Source of the DNA: Phycisphaera sp.
GTDB taxonomy: Bacteria > Planctomycetota > Phycisphaerae > Phycisphaerales > Zrk34
DNA: 64,000 bases
Assembly: GCA_016125285.1 (NCBI GenBank)
Contig: WGMA01000005.1
Coordinates: 62,001 to 126,000, forward strand
Direction of reading: 5' to 3'
Of this stretch, positions 45,539 to 55,400 are shown in pieces. A program made the position numbers and the translations under genes. Each line of letters begins with the position of its first letter. The first letter of the stretch is position 1. The notes under the pieces were generated by a model. That model had not been told where the DNA came from and made no database searches. It saw only the letters and a program-made list of their open reading frames with translations.

Positions 45539-47152
45539 TCAGCGTCCGGGGACGACGGCGCGCCAGGTGGTGCCGATGCGGACTTCGTCGTAGACCGCGC
45601 CGTTGCCGGCGTTGGCTGCGAAGCGAAGGCGATCGAAGGTCAGGTCGGCGGATTCGATCACGGCGTTGGGTGACACGTGCCCCGGGTCACCCTCCGCCGG
45701 ATCGAGATATAGCTGAATGCGATCGTTGCCCGAGCGGAAGTCGATGCGGACGACCCACAGGTGCGTGGCGCGGTCGGTCATCGCGTCGATGGCGTCGATT
45801 TCCGGCGTGGACGGGTCGGCGTCGATGACAACGTCGCCGTCCGGCGTGCGGGCGTGGCTCAGCTGCTGGAGCGCCGACGCCTTGCCGACGAACAGCGGCT
45901 CGTTGGCGGCCAGGTCGTCGCCGGCGTCGAACAGCGACAGGCCGACCGACCCGAGCCCGCCGCCGGGGTGCAGTTCGAACCGCGACAGCCAGCTGATGTA
46001 GAGCGTCGTGCCGGTGGCGCCGATGCGGCCGTTGCCGGCGATGTAGCCTGCGGCGGCGAAGGGGCCGCTGCGTGAGACGTCGAGGTCGACGAACGCGTTG
46101 GTCACGCCGGTCGTACCGCCGAGACGGAGGCTGCCGGCGCTGGAGCGGACGAGCGGCTGCGTGAGGCTGTCGGCATCGATGGTCGGCTGACCGCCCCCGA
46201 GCGTGCGGATCGATCCGGCGTCGTCGAACTTGAACGAAGCGAGCACCTGGTCGCCGCTGGCGGTGATGTCGGCGAAGCGCGCGCCGTCGGCGAATCCTTC
46301 GTTGAGTTTGTCGCCCGTGCGGTCGTCGATCGCCTGACCGGCGTGGAGCGACGCACGCCGATCGTCACCGGCGTCGACATCGACGCGCCCCTCGAGCACG
46401 TGGACCTCGGACTTGCCGTTCTCGTCGACAATGACGCCGAAACGCGTGCCGCGATCGACGATCTTCATGCCCGGCGTGTGCAGCGTGAACCCCGCCGCGG
46501 AATGCGGCACGTAGGCCAACAGCTTGCCGTGACGCAGCGTGCAGGTGTTGTCATCGGTCATCTGCCAGTCGGCGGGGCCGACGACGGTGATCACCGCGCC
46601 CCGGCCGAGCAGCATCTGCGCCCGGCCGGACCGCAGCGCCATGCGACCGGCGTCCAGCGACGTGCCGACGTCGGCGGTCGTCGGGGCCTGCGCGTCGTCC
46701 CACACGGCGTCGACGGCATCGGTGAGCGTGGCGATCGGTGTCGGCGGCGCGGCGAGCTCGGTGTCGCTCGCGACGGGACCACGGTTGAACTGCGCCACCA
46801 ACGTGACGCCGGCGACGAGCGCGACCGCCGCGGCGATCGCCCAGCGACGCCACGCCGACTTGGACGTCGACGAACCGATACGACCCGCGACCGGCGTATC
46901 GAGTGCATACGTGCCCGATGCACTCGCCGTTTCGGCCGGGATCGCCGGCATGATGCCCGCACGCATGCGCCAGTGCAGGTCGGCGTGCATGCCGACGTAC
47001 TCGGCGTAAAACAGGCGCGCCTGTTCGCTCGCGTTGAGCAGTTGCTCAAGCCGCTGACGCCCCGCGTCGTCCAGGTCACCGGCGCAGAGCCGATCCACGA
47101 GGTCGAACAGCTCCTCGCTCGGTTCGCCGTGGATGTGGGGACGGTCGGTCAT
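45539..47152 (-). CDS. FecR-domain anti-sigma-like protein with LamG-like C-terminus
   Basis: 537 aa. A short cytoplasmic N-terminus resembling anti-sigma regions (ELFDLVDRLCAGDLDDAGRQ), a transmembrane helix (about residues 95-115, WAIAAAVALVAGVTLVAQF), a FecR domain (about 155-270; GPADWQMTDDNTCTLRHGKL, TPGMKIVDRGTRFGVIVDE) and a C-terminal beta-sandwich of LamG/concanavalin type (about 320-535). The start codon overlaps the sigma factor stop in ATGA, so translation is coupled. Inferred to hold the sigma factor at the membrane. Confidence 0.88.
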   Translation of the reverse strand: MTDRPHIHGEPSEELFDLVDRLCAGDLDDAGRQRLEQLLNASEQARLFYAEYVGMHADLHWRMRAGIMPAIPAETASASGTYALDTPVAGRIGSSTSKSAWRRWAIAAAVALVAGVTLVAQFNRGPVASDTELAAPPTPIATLTDAVDAVWDDAQAPTTADVGTSLDAGRMALRSGRAQMLLGRGAVITVVGPADWQMTDDNTCTLRHGKLLAYVPHSAAGFTLHTPGMKIVDRGTRFGVIVDENGKSEVHVLEGRVDVDAGDDRRASLHAGQAIDDRTGDKLNEGFADGARFADITASGDQVLASFKFDDAGSIRTLGGGQPTIDADSLTQPLVRSSAGSLRLGGTTGVTNAFVDLDVSRSGPFAAAGYIAGNGRIGATGTTLYISWLSRFELHPGGGLGSVGLSLFDAGDDLAANEPLFVGKASALQQLSHARTPDGDVVIDADPSTPEIDAIDAMTDRATHLWVVRIDFRSGNDRIQLYLDPAEGDPGHVSPNAVIESADLTFDRLRFAANAGNGAVYDEVRIGTTWRAVVPGR

Positions 47153-47685
47153 GCCGGCTCTCCCGCGGTGACGCTCTGACGAATGCAGTCGTACAGCGAT
47201 CGCCTCAGCCGACGCAGCGTCTTGTACAGCGCGTTAGGCGTCATGCCGTGCTGCTCGGCGATCTCGTTGAGTTTCTGTTCCCCGGCGTAGGCCAGTTCGA
47301 TCATCTCGCGCTGCGAGTCCTGGAGTTTCGCCAGGCAGTGCCGCAGGGCTGTCCGCCGCTCTTCCAGCGTGTCGGCCGCGTTGAGCGACGTCTCGGCGAC
47401 GCGCTGCATGACGTCCTCCGAGAGGTACACACGAGCGCCCTGTCGCTGCTGGTACGCGGTGCGGATGAAGTTGCGGACATGATTGTGGGCGATGCCGCAC
47501 GCCCAGCGGACGAAGTCCCGCTGCGGGTCGTACTCTTCCCAACGCTTCCACAGCGTCAGGGCGGTCTGCTGAAAGATCTCTTCGGCGTCATCCCGGTTCG
47601 GCACGAGCGTGAGGATATAGCGGAACACGCGGTTGGACCCGGTGACGAATCGCTCGGCGAACTGTTGGTGGTGATGCTTGTCCAT
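47149..47685 (-). CDS. ECF-type RNA polymerase sigma factor
   Basis: 178 aa. Sigma region 2 (FRYILTLVPNRDDAEEIFQQTALTLWKRW, RDFVRWACGIAHNHVRNFIR) and region 4 (LQDSQREMIELAYAGEQKLNEIAEQ, TPNALYKTLRRLRRSLYDCI) are clear. It belongs to the planctomycete-rich ECF groups paired with FecR/LamG anti-sigma proteins. First gene of a four-gene operon (sigma, FecR, HEAT, pseudopilin). GGGAG lies upstream of the ATG. Target promoters unknown; autoregulation is likely. Confidence 0.92.
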   Translation of the reverse strand: MDKHHHQQFAERFVTGSNRVFRYILTLVPNRDDAEEIFQQTALTLWKRWEEYDPQRDFVRWACGIAHNHVRNFIRTAYQQRQGARVYLSEDVMQRVAETSLNAADTLEERRTALRHCLAKLQDSQREMIELAYAGEQKLNEIAEQHGMTPNALYKTLRRLRRSLYDCIRQSVTAGEPA

Positions 47686-47794
47686 AACGCGGACTCCCGG
47701 TTCATGAACGTATTGTGTGCGGCGGCGCGGATCGGCCGGAAAAATCTGAAAAAATGTCAGCCCGGCGTGCGGCGAGACGCGCGCGTGTACAGAT

Positions 47795-47819
47795 TAACCG
47801 ACTGATCGTCAGTCGGTTA
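47795..47819 (-). terminator. Perfect hairpin after xylR-like gene 2
   Basis: TAACCGACTGA (47795-47805) pairs with TCAGTCGGTTA (47809-47819), 11-bp stem and 3-base loop, 33 bases after the stop. The T run is weak. Confidence 0.55.
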
Positions 47820-47852
47820 GCAAAATCCGGGCATAGGGTGGATAGCGTGGCG

Positions 47853-49028
47853 TCAGCCCGCGGTCTGGCTATCGCGGTATTCGGTCGGCGTCATACCAAA
47901 GTGGTTGCGGAACACCGTGTGCATGTGCTCGGCGTAGACGTAGCCCGACGCCGAGGCGACGTCCTTCATCGGCCAGTTGGTCTGCACGAGCAGCTGCTTG
48001 ACGCGGTCAAGCCGCAGGCGTTGCAGCTCGGCGTGCGGCGTCCGGCCGAACACGCGCTGGAACCGCGTCTCCAGCGTCTTGCGCGACACCGGCACGGTCT
48101 CCAGCACGTCGGTCACGTGGATCGGCTTGTGGTGATTGGCGCGGATGTACCGCACGGCCGTGGCCACGTCCGCGTCGTCCAGGGCCAGCATGTCCGTCGA
48201 TTCTCGTGCGACGACGCCCAGCGGCTCGATCGCGATCGGCTCCTTCGGCGCGGGCTTGCCGCGCATCAGCCGGTCCAGCAGCCCCGCGGCGCGGAAGCCC
48301 AGCAGCTCGGTGTTCAGCGCGATGCTCGTCAGCGACGGCGTCGACATCTCGCAGATCACCTCGTCGTTGTCCACGGCCATCACCGCCATCTCGCCGGGCA
48401 CCTCGATCTCGGCCAGTTCCGCCGCCTCCAACACCTGCCGCCCGCGGTAGTCGTTCGCCGCGAACACGCCGATCGGCTTCGGCAGCGACTCGAGCCACTT
48501 GGCCAGGTGCTCCCGCTCGCGTTCCCACGCGTGGTCGGCCTTCCTGGTCGGCGCGGTGTACTCGTGAAACTCGTAATCGACGTCGGCCAGCCCGTCGCGG
48601 AAGCCCTCGCAGCGTGCGGTCTCCCACGCCTTGGCGGTGCCCTCGTCGGCGCCCGCGAAGCCGCAGTACGCGAAGCGGCGCAGGCCGCAGTTCAGCAGGT
48701 GCTCGGCGGCGAGGCGACCGATCGCCGCGCGGTCGTTGCTGATGCCGTACGGCAGCAGGTCCGGCAGCGCGTACGCCAGGTCCACCACCGGCACGCCCGT
48801 CTCCAGCAGCAGGTCCGCCTGCTTGCGCGACTGGATCCGCGCGATGATGCCCGCCACGCCCCACTGCTTCGGCGGCACCGCGCCCTCGGGATCGAGACCG
48901 CCCGGCTCGCCGTAGAACGCCCACGGCCCGTGCACCCGTGCGTATCGCGCAATGCCACGCAATAACCCGCGTCCGTAAGAGGACGAAGTCTCGATCACCA
49001 ACGCGATCCGTGGTCGCTTAGACCTCAT
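47853..49028 (-). CDS. XylR-type AraC-family regulator (paralogue 2 of 4)
   Basis: 391 aa. Sensor domain starting RIALVIETSSSYGRGLLRGI; C-terminal AraC helix-turn-helix pair (IHVTDVLETVPVSRKTLETR ... VASASGYVYAEHMHTVFRNH). The start at 49028 has AGGAG 8 bases upstream. Very similar to paralogue 3, from which it is separated only by a small membrane protein gene, so the pair probably arose by tandem duplication. Target genes unclear: the divergent neighbour is the small membrane protein gene. Confidence 0.9.
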   Translation of the reverse strand: MRSKRPRIALVIETSSSYGRGLLRGIARYARVHGPWAFYGEPGGLDPEGAVPPKQWGVAGIIARIQSRKQADLLLETGVPVVDLAYALPDLLPYGISNDRAAIGRLAAEHLLNCGLRRFAYCGFAGADEGTAKAWETARCEGFRDGLADVDYEFHEYTAPTRKADHAWEREREHLAKWLESLPKPIGVFAANDYRGRQVLEAAELAEIEVPGEMAVMAVDNDEVICEMSTPSLTSIALNTELLGFRAAGLLDRLMRGKPAPKEPIAIEPLGVVARESTDMLALDDADVATAVRYIRANHHKPIHVTDVLETVPVSRKTLETRFQRVFGRTPHAELQRLRLDRVKQLLVQTNWPMKDVASASGYVYAEHMHTVFRNHFGMTPTEYRDSQTAG

Positions 49029-49255
49029 GCCGAGTGCTCCTGAGATGTCATCCGGAATAGTCTGGGGTTTCGTGCCGGACGTCCGGGCCGAGGGGATCGA
49101 CCGTCCGCGTCCAGCCATAGTGTATGCGAAAAATCGTCGGTCGTCGCAACTCCACGCCGCGCCGCCATACGAATTCGGTTGCCACCCGTTCCCGATCAAT
49201 TTATCGTGATCACCGTGCCGCGAATCGCGCGGTAATCCGGAAACGGGGGTTTCAC

Positions 49256-49564
49256 ATGCTCTTTCTGGTCTTGGATTTCGGCGTGCTGTGGCTGCTGCTG
49301 AACATGATGACTGACGAGAACTGGGACGACCGCAAAGGGCAGATGATCTCGATCGTCGCGATCATCTCCATCGGCGGCGGGTTCCTCACGCGGATCACCG
49401 CGGCCTACCTCGGGTTCATGTCCCTCGGCATCTACTTCGTCGTGGGATTCGGGGCGCTGGCGGCGATCGGATCGCTGACGCCACGCATCTCGGCGATGAT
49501 CATGGGCGCGTTCATGGCCTACAAGATCGGCACGGTGCTGCTGCTCTACAGCATGTTCACCTGA
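49256..49564 (+). CDS. Small polytopic membrane protein, unknown
   Basis: 102 aa, MLFLVLDFGV start, three or four hydrophobic segments covering most of the chain, with DENWDDRKGQ in the first loop. No family recognised. GGGGG lies 8 bases before the ATG. Located between two duplicated regulators, it ends 3 bases before the stop of paralogue 3 on the other strand. Confidence 0.6.
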   Translation: MLFLVLDFGVLWLLLNMMTDENWDDRKGQMISIVAIISIGGGFLTRITAAYLGFMSLGIYFVVGFGALAAIGSLTPRISAMIMGAFMAYKIGTVLLLYSMFT

Positions 49565-49567
49565 CGC

Positions 49568-50740
49568 TCACCCGCCGCTGTGCATCGCACGGTACTCGTT
49601 CGGCGTCATGCCCATGTGGTTGCGGAACACCGCGTGCATGTGCTCGGCGTAGGTAAACCCGCTCGAGTTCGCCACGCGCTTCAGCGGCCAGTCCGTCTGC
49701 ACCAGCAGCTGCTTGACGCGGTCCAGACGCAGACGCTGGATCTCCGCGTGCGGCGTCCGCCCCAGCGCCTTCTGGAAACGCACCTCCAGCGTCTTACGCG
49801 ACACCGGCACCGCGTCCAGCACGTCCGACACCTGGATCGGGCGGTGGCAGTTGTTGCGGATGAAACGCACGGCGTCGGCGATCTGGCGATCGTCCAGCGC
49901 CAGCGTGTCCGTCGACTCACGCGCCACCACGCCCAGCGGCTCGATAATCGCGGGCTTCTCCGGCACCTTGTCGCCGTGGATCAGCTTGCCGAGCAGTTCC
50001 GCCGCCTTGTAGCCGATGCGCCGCGTGTTCAGCGAAACGCTCGACAGCGACGGCGTGCAGATCTCGCACATCACCTCGTCGTTGTCCACGCCCAGCACCG
50101 CGACCTCGTCGGGCACCTTCACACCCGCGATGCGCGCCGCCTCGATCACGTGACGGCCGCGCTGGTCGTTCGCCGCGAGCAGACCGACCGGCTTCGGCAG
50201 GTCCTTCAACCACGCCGCCAGCAGCTTCTGCTCACGCGCCCACTCGCGATCCGCCTTCTTCTTCGGCCACTGATATTCGAACACCTCGAGGCCCGCCTGC
50301 TCGAGCGTCTGGCGGAACTTGCGCTGACGCGCGTTCTCCCAGAACGCCGTCGAATCGTCCGCCAGGCCCCAGCCGCAGTACGCGAAATACTTGAAACCGC
50401 AGTTGATCAGGTGATCTGCCGCAAGTTCGCCGACACCTTCGTCGTTGTTGGCGATGCCCCACGGAAAAAGATCCGGCAGCACGTAGTCGAGGTCGACCGT
50501 CGGCACCTTCGCCTTGAGGATCTGATCGGCGTGCTTACGCGTGTGGATACGCGCGATGATCCCGTCGACGCCCCACTCGTTGAACGGCGCCGCCGCCTGC
50601 CCGTTATCCAGCGCACCCGGCTCCACATAAAACGACCACGGCCCGTGCAGCCGCGCGTACTTCGCGATGCCACGCAGCAACCCGCGACCGTACGACGAGG
50701 AGGTCTCGATCAACAACGCAACTTTCGGTGTGGTGTCCAT
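49568..50740 (-). CDS. XylR-type AraC-family regulator (paralogue 3 of 4)
   Basis: 390 aa. Sensor domain starting KVALLIETSSSYGRGLLRGI with KPVGLLAANDQRGRHVIEAA and VPDEVAVLGVDNDEVMC; C-terminal AraC DNA-binding domain (RPIQVSDVLDAVPVSRKTLE ... VANSSGFTYAEHMHAVFRNH). Divergent from the FAD oxidoreductase gene with nested palindromes between them, so it probably controls that gene and itself. Ligand unknown. Confidence 0.9.
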   Translation of the reverse strand: MDTTPKVALLIETSSSYGRGLLRGIAKYARLHGPWSFYVEPGALDNGQAAAPFNEWGVDGIIARIHTRKHADQILKAKVPTVDLDYVLPDLFPWGIANNDEGVGELAADHLINCGFKYFAYCGWGLADDSTAFWENARQRKFRQTLEQAGLEVFEYQWPKKKADREWAREQKLLAAWLKDLPKPVGLLAANDQRGRHVIEAARIAGVKVPDEVAVLGVDNDEVMCEICTPSLSSVSLNTRRIGYKAAELLGKLIHGDKVPEKPAIIEPLGVVARESTDTLALDDRQIADAVRFIRNNCHRPIQVSDVLDAVPVSRKTLEVRFQKALGRTPHAEIQRLRLDRVKQLLVQTDWPLKRVANSSGFTYAEHMHAVFRNHMGMTPNEYRAMHSGG

Positions 50741-50782
50741 TCAGCTCGGTCCTGATGAGATGGAGATGCGAACAGGCTCAGT

Positions 50783-50808
50783 TACGCCTTTGCGTATACA
50801 TCTATACG
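50783..50808. promoter_or_regulatory. Overlapping palindromes between xylR-like gene 3 and the FAD oxidoreductase gene
   Basis: TACGC-CTTT-GCGTA (50783-50796) overlaps CGTATA-CATC-TATACG (50793-50808). Both are perfect. The location 43-68 bases from the regulator start and about 150 bases from the divergent gene fits an operator. Confidence 0.55.
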
Positions 50809-50958
50809 TATTTCCTTAGCGTCATGCAAGCGCGGACTATGGATTTACGCACCGCCATAATCCCGCCGGGTTGACCGTCGCGCCGCGTCGACAGACCGGC
50901 GTGTCCAAATACGCCGCGGGCGTCTCTTTAGTAGGACACCCCAGAACATGGAGCTGCC

Positions 50959-52422
50959 ATGCAAAAGCCATCCAAGGGTCTGCCGCGTCGTGGGTTTGTG
51001 AAGGGACTTGCCGCAGGGGCCGTGCTCGGACCGTCGGGTCTCCTGTTTACACAAGCACCTTCTGCACAAGCGGTTCCAGCGGCTGAAGCACCGAACATGA
51101 TCAGCGGCGAGGTCGTCCGGACGGGCGGCGTGCTGGCGCCCGACGGGCGGAGTCTCAACGAGGCCGCGCGTCAGGTTCCGATCGGCGGACGCACGCAGGT
51201 GATGGTGTGCGGCGGCGGACCGGCGGGCATCGCGGCGGCGCTGGCCGCGGCGCGGGCGGGCGCGGACGTGCGCCTGATCGAACTCGCCGGGTGCCTCGGC
51301 GGCGTGTGGACGGCGGGCCTGCTGACCAAGATCCTCGACGCCGAGAACAAGCACGGCATCATGGCCGAGCTGCTGCGCGCGTTCTCACAGCGCGGCAGCG
51401 ACGTGGCGAAGAACACCAACGGCACCGTCTACGATCCTGAGATCGCGAAGGTCGTTCTCGAGGAGTTGCTCGTGAAGGCCGGGGTGAAGATCATGCTGCA
51501 CACGCGCGTGGTCGGCGCGGTCACCGACCAGTCGAAACGCATCGTGGCGATCCTCACCGAATCCAAGTCCGGGCGACAGGCGTGGCTCGCCGATCGATTC
51601 GTCGACTGCACCGGCGACGGCGACCTCGCGGCCCAGGCGGGTTGCCAGTTCGAAGTCGGCACCGGGACGGACTGCGCGTGTCAGCCGATGTCAATGCTCG
51701 CGCTGCTGACCGGCGTCGACCCCGAGGCCGTCAAGCCGTACGTCCGCGAGACCGGCACCTCGGCCAAGCCGCTGCTGCGCGACCTCATGGAAAAGCACGG
51801 CATCATGCCGAGCTACCGCGGCCCGACGCTGCGGCACCTGCACAGCGGCGTCTACTCGATCATGACCAATCACGAGTACGGCGTGTCCGCGTTCGACGCC
51901 GAGGCGATCACCGAGGCCACGATCCACGCCCGCCAGGAGATCCACGACATCGTCAACGGCCTCCGCAAGGTCGGCGGCATCTGGAAAGACCTGGCCATCG
52001 TCGCCACCGCCGAGCAGATCGGCATCCGCGAGGGACGACGCATCAAGGGCCGCTACGAGATCACCGCCGAGGATGTGGCCAAGGGCCTGCGCACCGACCA
52101 GGCGATCGCCCGCGCGACGTTCCCCATCGACGTGCACGCGCTGAGCGGCAAGGGCGACAAGCACATCGATCACACGTTCGCCAAGGGCGGGCTCAAGCCG
52201 TACGACATCCCGTTCCCCGCGCTGGTCGCCGCGGACGTCGACAACCTGTTGATGGCCGGTCGCTGCATCAGCGGTGACTTCATCGCCCACGCCAGCTACC
52301 GCGTGACCGGCAACTCCGTGCCGATGGGCGAAGCCGCGGGCATCGGCGCAGCGAAGTCCATCCAGATGAAGGTCATGCCGCACGAACTGGATTGGAAACA
52401 GATCAAGCCTGAGAACAGTTGA
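50959..52422 (+). CDS. Tat-exported FAD-dependent oxidoreductase
   Basis: 487 aa. Twin-arginine signal (LPRRGFVKGLAAGAVLG). FAD-binding Rossmann motif VCGGGPAGIAAALAAARAGA (about residues 83-102) with the acidic end LIE; GCLGGVWTAGLL and FVDCTGDGDLAAQAG follow, and MAGRCISGDFIAHASYR near the C-terminus is the second FAD contact. Fits the FAD-dependent oxidoreductase family of planctomycete sugar-degradation loci. Substrate unknown. GGAG lies 6 bases before the ATG. The stop lies 2 bases from that of the convergent giant fusion gene. Confidence 0.9.
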   Translation: MQKPSKGLPRRGFVKGLAAGAVLGPSGLLFTQAPSAQAVPAAEAPNMISGEVVRTGGVLAPDGRSLNEAARQVPIGGRTQVMVCGGGPAGIAAALAAARAGADVRLIELAGCLGGVWTAGLLTKILDAENKHGIMAELLRAFSQRGSDVAKNTNGTVYDPEIAKVVLEELLVKAGVKIMLHTRVVGAVTDQSKRIVAILTESKSGRQAWLADRFVDCTGDGDLAAQAGCQFEVGTGTDCACQPMSMLALLTGVDPEAVKPYVRETGTSAKPLLRDLMEKHGIMPSYRGPTLRHLHSGVYSIMTNHEYGVSAFDAEAITEATIHARQEIHDIVNGLRKVGGIWKDLAIVATAEQIGIREGRRIKGRYEITAEDVAKGLRTDQAIARATFPIDVHALSGKGDKHIDHTFAKGGLKPYDIPFPALVAADVDNLLMAGRCISGDFIAHASYRVTGNSVPMGEAAGIGAAKSIQMKVMPHELDWKQIKPENS

Positions 52423-52424
52423 AA

Positions 52425-55400
52425 TCAGTTGTTGAGGGGCTGCGACGTCCGCAGATACGCGAACAGGTCGCGCACCTGCTGCTCGCTCAGCGCATCCAGC
52501 AGCTTCTCCGGCATCAGCGAGCGACCGAGTGACGTCATCGACTTCACCTGCTCGCGCTGCACCGTGATGTTCTGCCCGTCGAGCCCCCGCAGCACCACCA
52601 CCGACTTGTCCTGGTCGGCGAGGAACCCGCTCAGCGTCCGCCCGTCGTTCGTCGACACGATGAAGCTCTCGAAGCCCTCGCGGATCTCGGCGTTGGGGTT
52701 GACGATGTTCAGCAGCATCGTGGGGATGTCGTCGCGCTTGAACGTCGTGAGGTCCGGGCCGATGTGTCCGCCGGTGTTGTGCAGCGTGTGACACGCGCCG
52801 CACGTGCCCAGAAAGAGCGCCTTGCCCTTGTAGGGATCGCCCGGCCCGTCCGCGATGGTCTTGCCGAGCTGCGCGATCTGCTGGCGCATCTCGTCGCTGG
52901 TCGGCGCCGTCGGCTTGCCCCACAGCCTGGCGACCATGTCCCGCAGCGAGGCGTCGTCGTGCAGGCGGAGGTTGGCGACCATGTCCGTCGGGATCGCGGC
53001 CTTGTCGATCGCGCCCGACGACACGGCGTTGACGAGCCGCGTCGTCCACGCCGCGCGGCTCGACAGCAGCGTCAGCGCCGCGGCCTGCACGTCGGTCGGC
53101 ATCTTCGCATACGCGCCGAGCACGGCGTCGGCGATCTTCGTGTCATCGTAAGGCTGCAACGCCGTCAGCGCCGCCTTGCGCAGAGACGCGTCGCCGCCGC
53201 TCGTCGCCGCGGTGATCAGCGCCGGGATCGCGTCCGGCGTCGGCGCCTCGCCGAAGATGCGCACGAGTTCGATGCGCTCGGCGGTCTTAGTTTTTGTGTC
53301 GCCGATCTTCGTGACCGCTTCCGCGACAGCCTTCGCGTCGCCCTGCCGGACGCGCAGCGCCAGTGACCCGCCGCCCGCCTTGGCGATCGCGTCGACCAGC
53401 TCACGCGGCAGGCCGCTCAAAGATCGGCCCTCGTACGCCTGCTCGAACCCGCCCATCAGCTGATGCCTCGCGTCGTCCGTCGGCGCGATGTTCAGCAGCT
53501 TCGCGCAGATCAGCAGATCGCTCCGCGACCCCGCCGCCGCGAACCGCCGCATCAACCGCGGCAGGATGTGCACGCGAACGATCGGCCGTGACCAGAGTTC
53601 CGTCTCCTTCTCGAACAGCGCCAGCACCGCGGGCGCGTCCTTCGTGCACGCCGCCTCCAACGCCCACCAGATCTGCAGCGGGATGTACCGGTCGTTGACG
53701 TCCTCGTCGCGTTTCATGAGGTTGGCGATGATCGGCAGCGACTGTTCGGGCGGCAGACGCTTTGCGGAAGCCGCGAGTTGGCTGCGAACTTCGATGTCGG
53801 ATTCCTTACTCGCAACGATTGCCAAGTGCGTAGCTGTCTTATCTGGAATCTCGCCGTCATCACAGAACAGCCGGATCATCCATGTCCGAATCGGCGCGGG
53901 CGTACCGAGAGCCGAGTCGAATGTGACGTGCCCTTCACGGATCACTTCGTGTGCCGAGTCAGGGGACTTCAGGTGTCGAGCCCAGTACAAGTCCAGATTC
54001 CCGCGATCGCCACCGTCGGTTGCAGTGAAAACCTGAGTCATCAATCGCGCGTCGCTTTCGCGGTCAACCGCGACACGTAGCGCGGTCTGCCGTTGCCACC
54101 GATTCTCGCTACGAAGTTGGTCCACCAGGTTTTCGGCCGACATCTTCGCCATATCAAACGGCTCATACCCCGGCTTCCTGTCCGCGGCGCGGATGCGATA
54201 GATGCGGCCGGTGTCGTGGCCGATGAAGCCTTCGTGGTGCTGGCGGTGCGACGGGTGCTGCTCGTAGAAGTCGGCGAAGTAAACCGCGCCGTCGGGGCCG
54301 AGTTTGATGTCGACGGGGCGGCACCACGTGTCGGTCGTCTCCATCGCGTAGCCGATGTCCTGCGTCTTGAACGTCGAGCCGTCGGGCGTGATGTCGGCGA
54401 GGGTGACGTTGCGGTTGAGCGGGTCGATCGCGAAGACCTTGCCGCGATACTTCTCCGGCAGCGAGTCGCCCTCGTAGATGATGAAGTTGTGGCTGAAGCG
54501 TTTGACGTTGTTGTGCGGCATGGCGTCGAAGTAGCCGAACGCGTAGGGGTTCGACAGCGGGCCGTGCTTCGAGAAACCTTTCTGGAGGTACGCCCCCTGC
54601 ACGTAGTGGAAGCCGCGTGTGTTGCCGCCGTTGTGTCCGGAGAAGATGCGGCCCTTCGAGTCGATCTCGACGCCGAACGCGTTGCCGCCGCCCTCCGCGA
54701 AGACCTCGTAGATCTTCCGCTCGGGGTGGTAACGCCAGATGAGCTGCCCCATCGTGTGGATCGGCTCGTCGTCGGTGCCGTAGCGTTTGACGTTGCCAGT
54801 GACGGTCGAGCCCTGCGCCGCGTAGAGCCAGCCGTCGGGCCCCCAGCGCAGAGAGTTGACGCACGAGTGCGTGTCCTCAAGACCGAAGCCTTCAAGCAGC
54901 ACGTCGGGCACGAGCGTGTCGGGCACGTCGTCGTTGTCCTTGTCGGGGTAGAAGAGCAGGTACGGCGGGTTGAGCACGAACACGCCGCCGCGCCCGCGCT
55001 CGACGGCGGTGACGATGTTCAGCCCGTCGAGAAACACCTTGTGTGTCTCAAACGTGCCGTCGCCGTCCTTGTCCTCGTGGATCGTGATGCGATCGGCGCC
55101 CGGTACGAAGCCCGGTCGGCCCGGCGGCTGCGGCACCTTGTCGTACACCGTGCGGAAGTACTTGTCGTGGCTCACTTCCTTCAGGCCCGCGGGGTTCGGG
55201 TACTGGCGATACTCCACGACCCACATCCGCCCGCGCTCGTCGAAGTTAAAGAACACCGGCTGGGCGATCTGCGGCTCGGCGAGCACGAGGTCGATCGCCA
55301 GGTCGTCGGGGTGCGTCATCGCCTTGAGCGAGTCGTCCGGCGTCATGTTCACCTTCGGCGCGTCGTCCGGCACTTCGAGCCCGGCCGCCCAGTAGATGCC

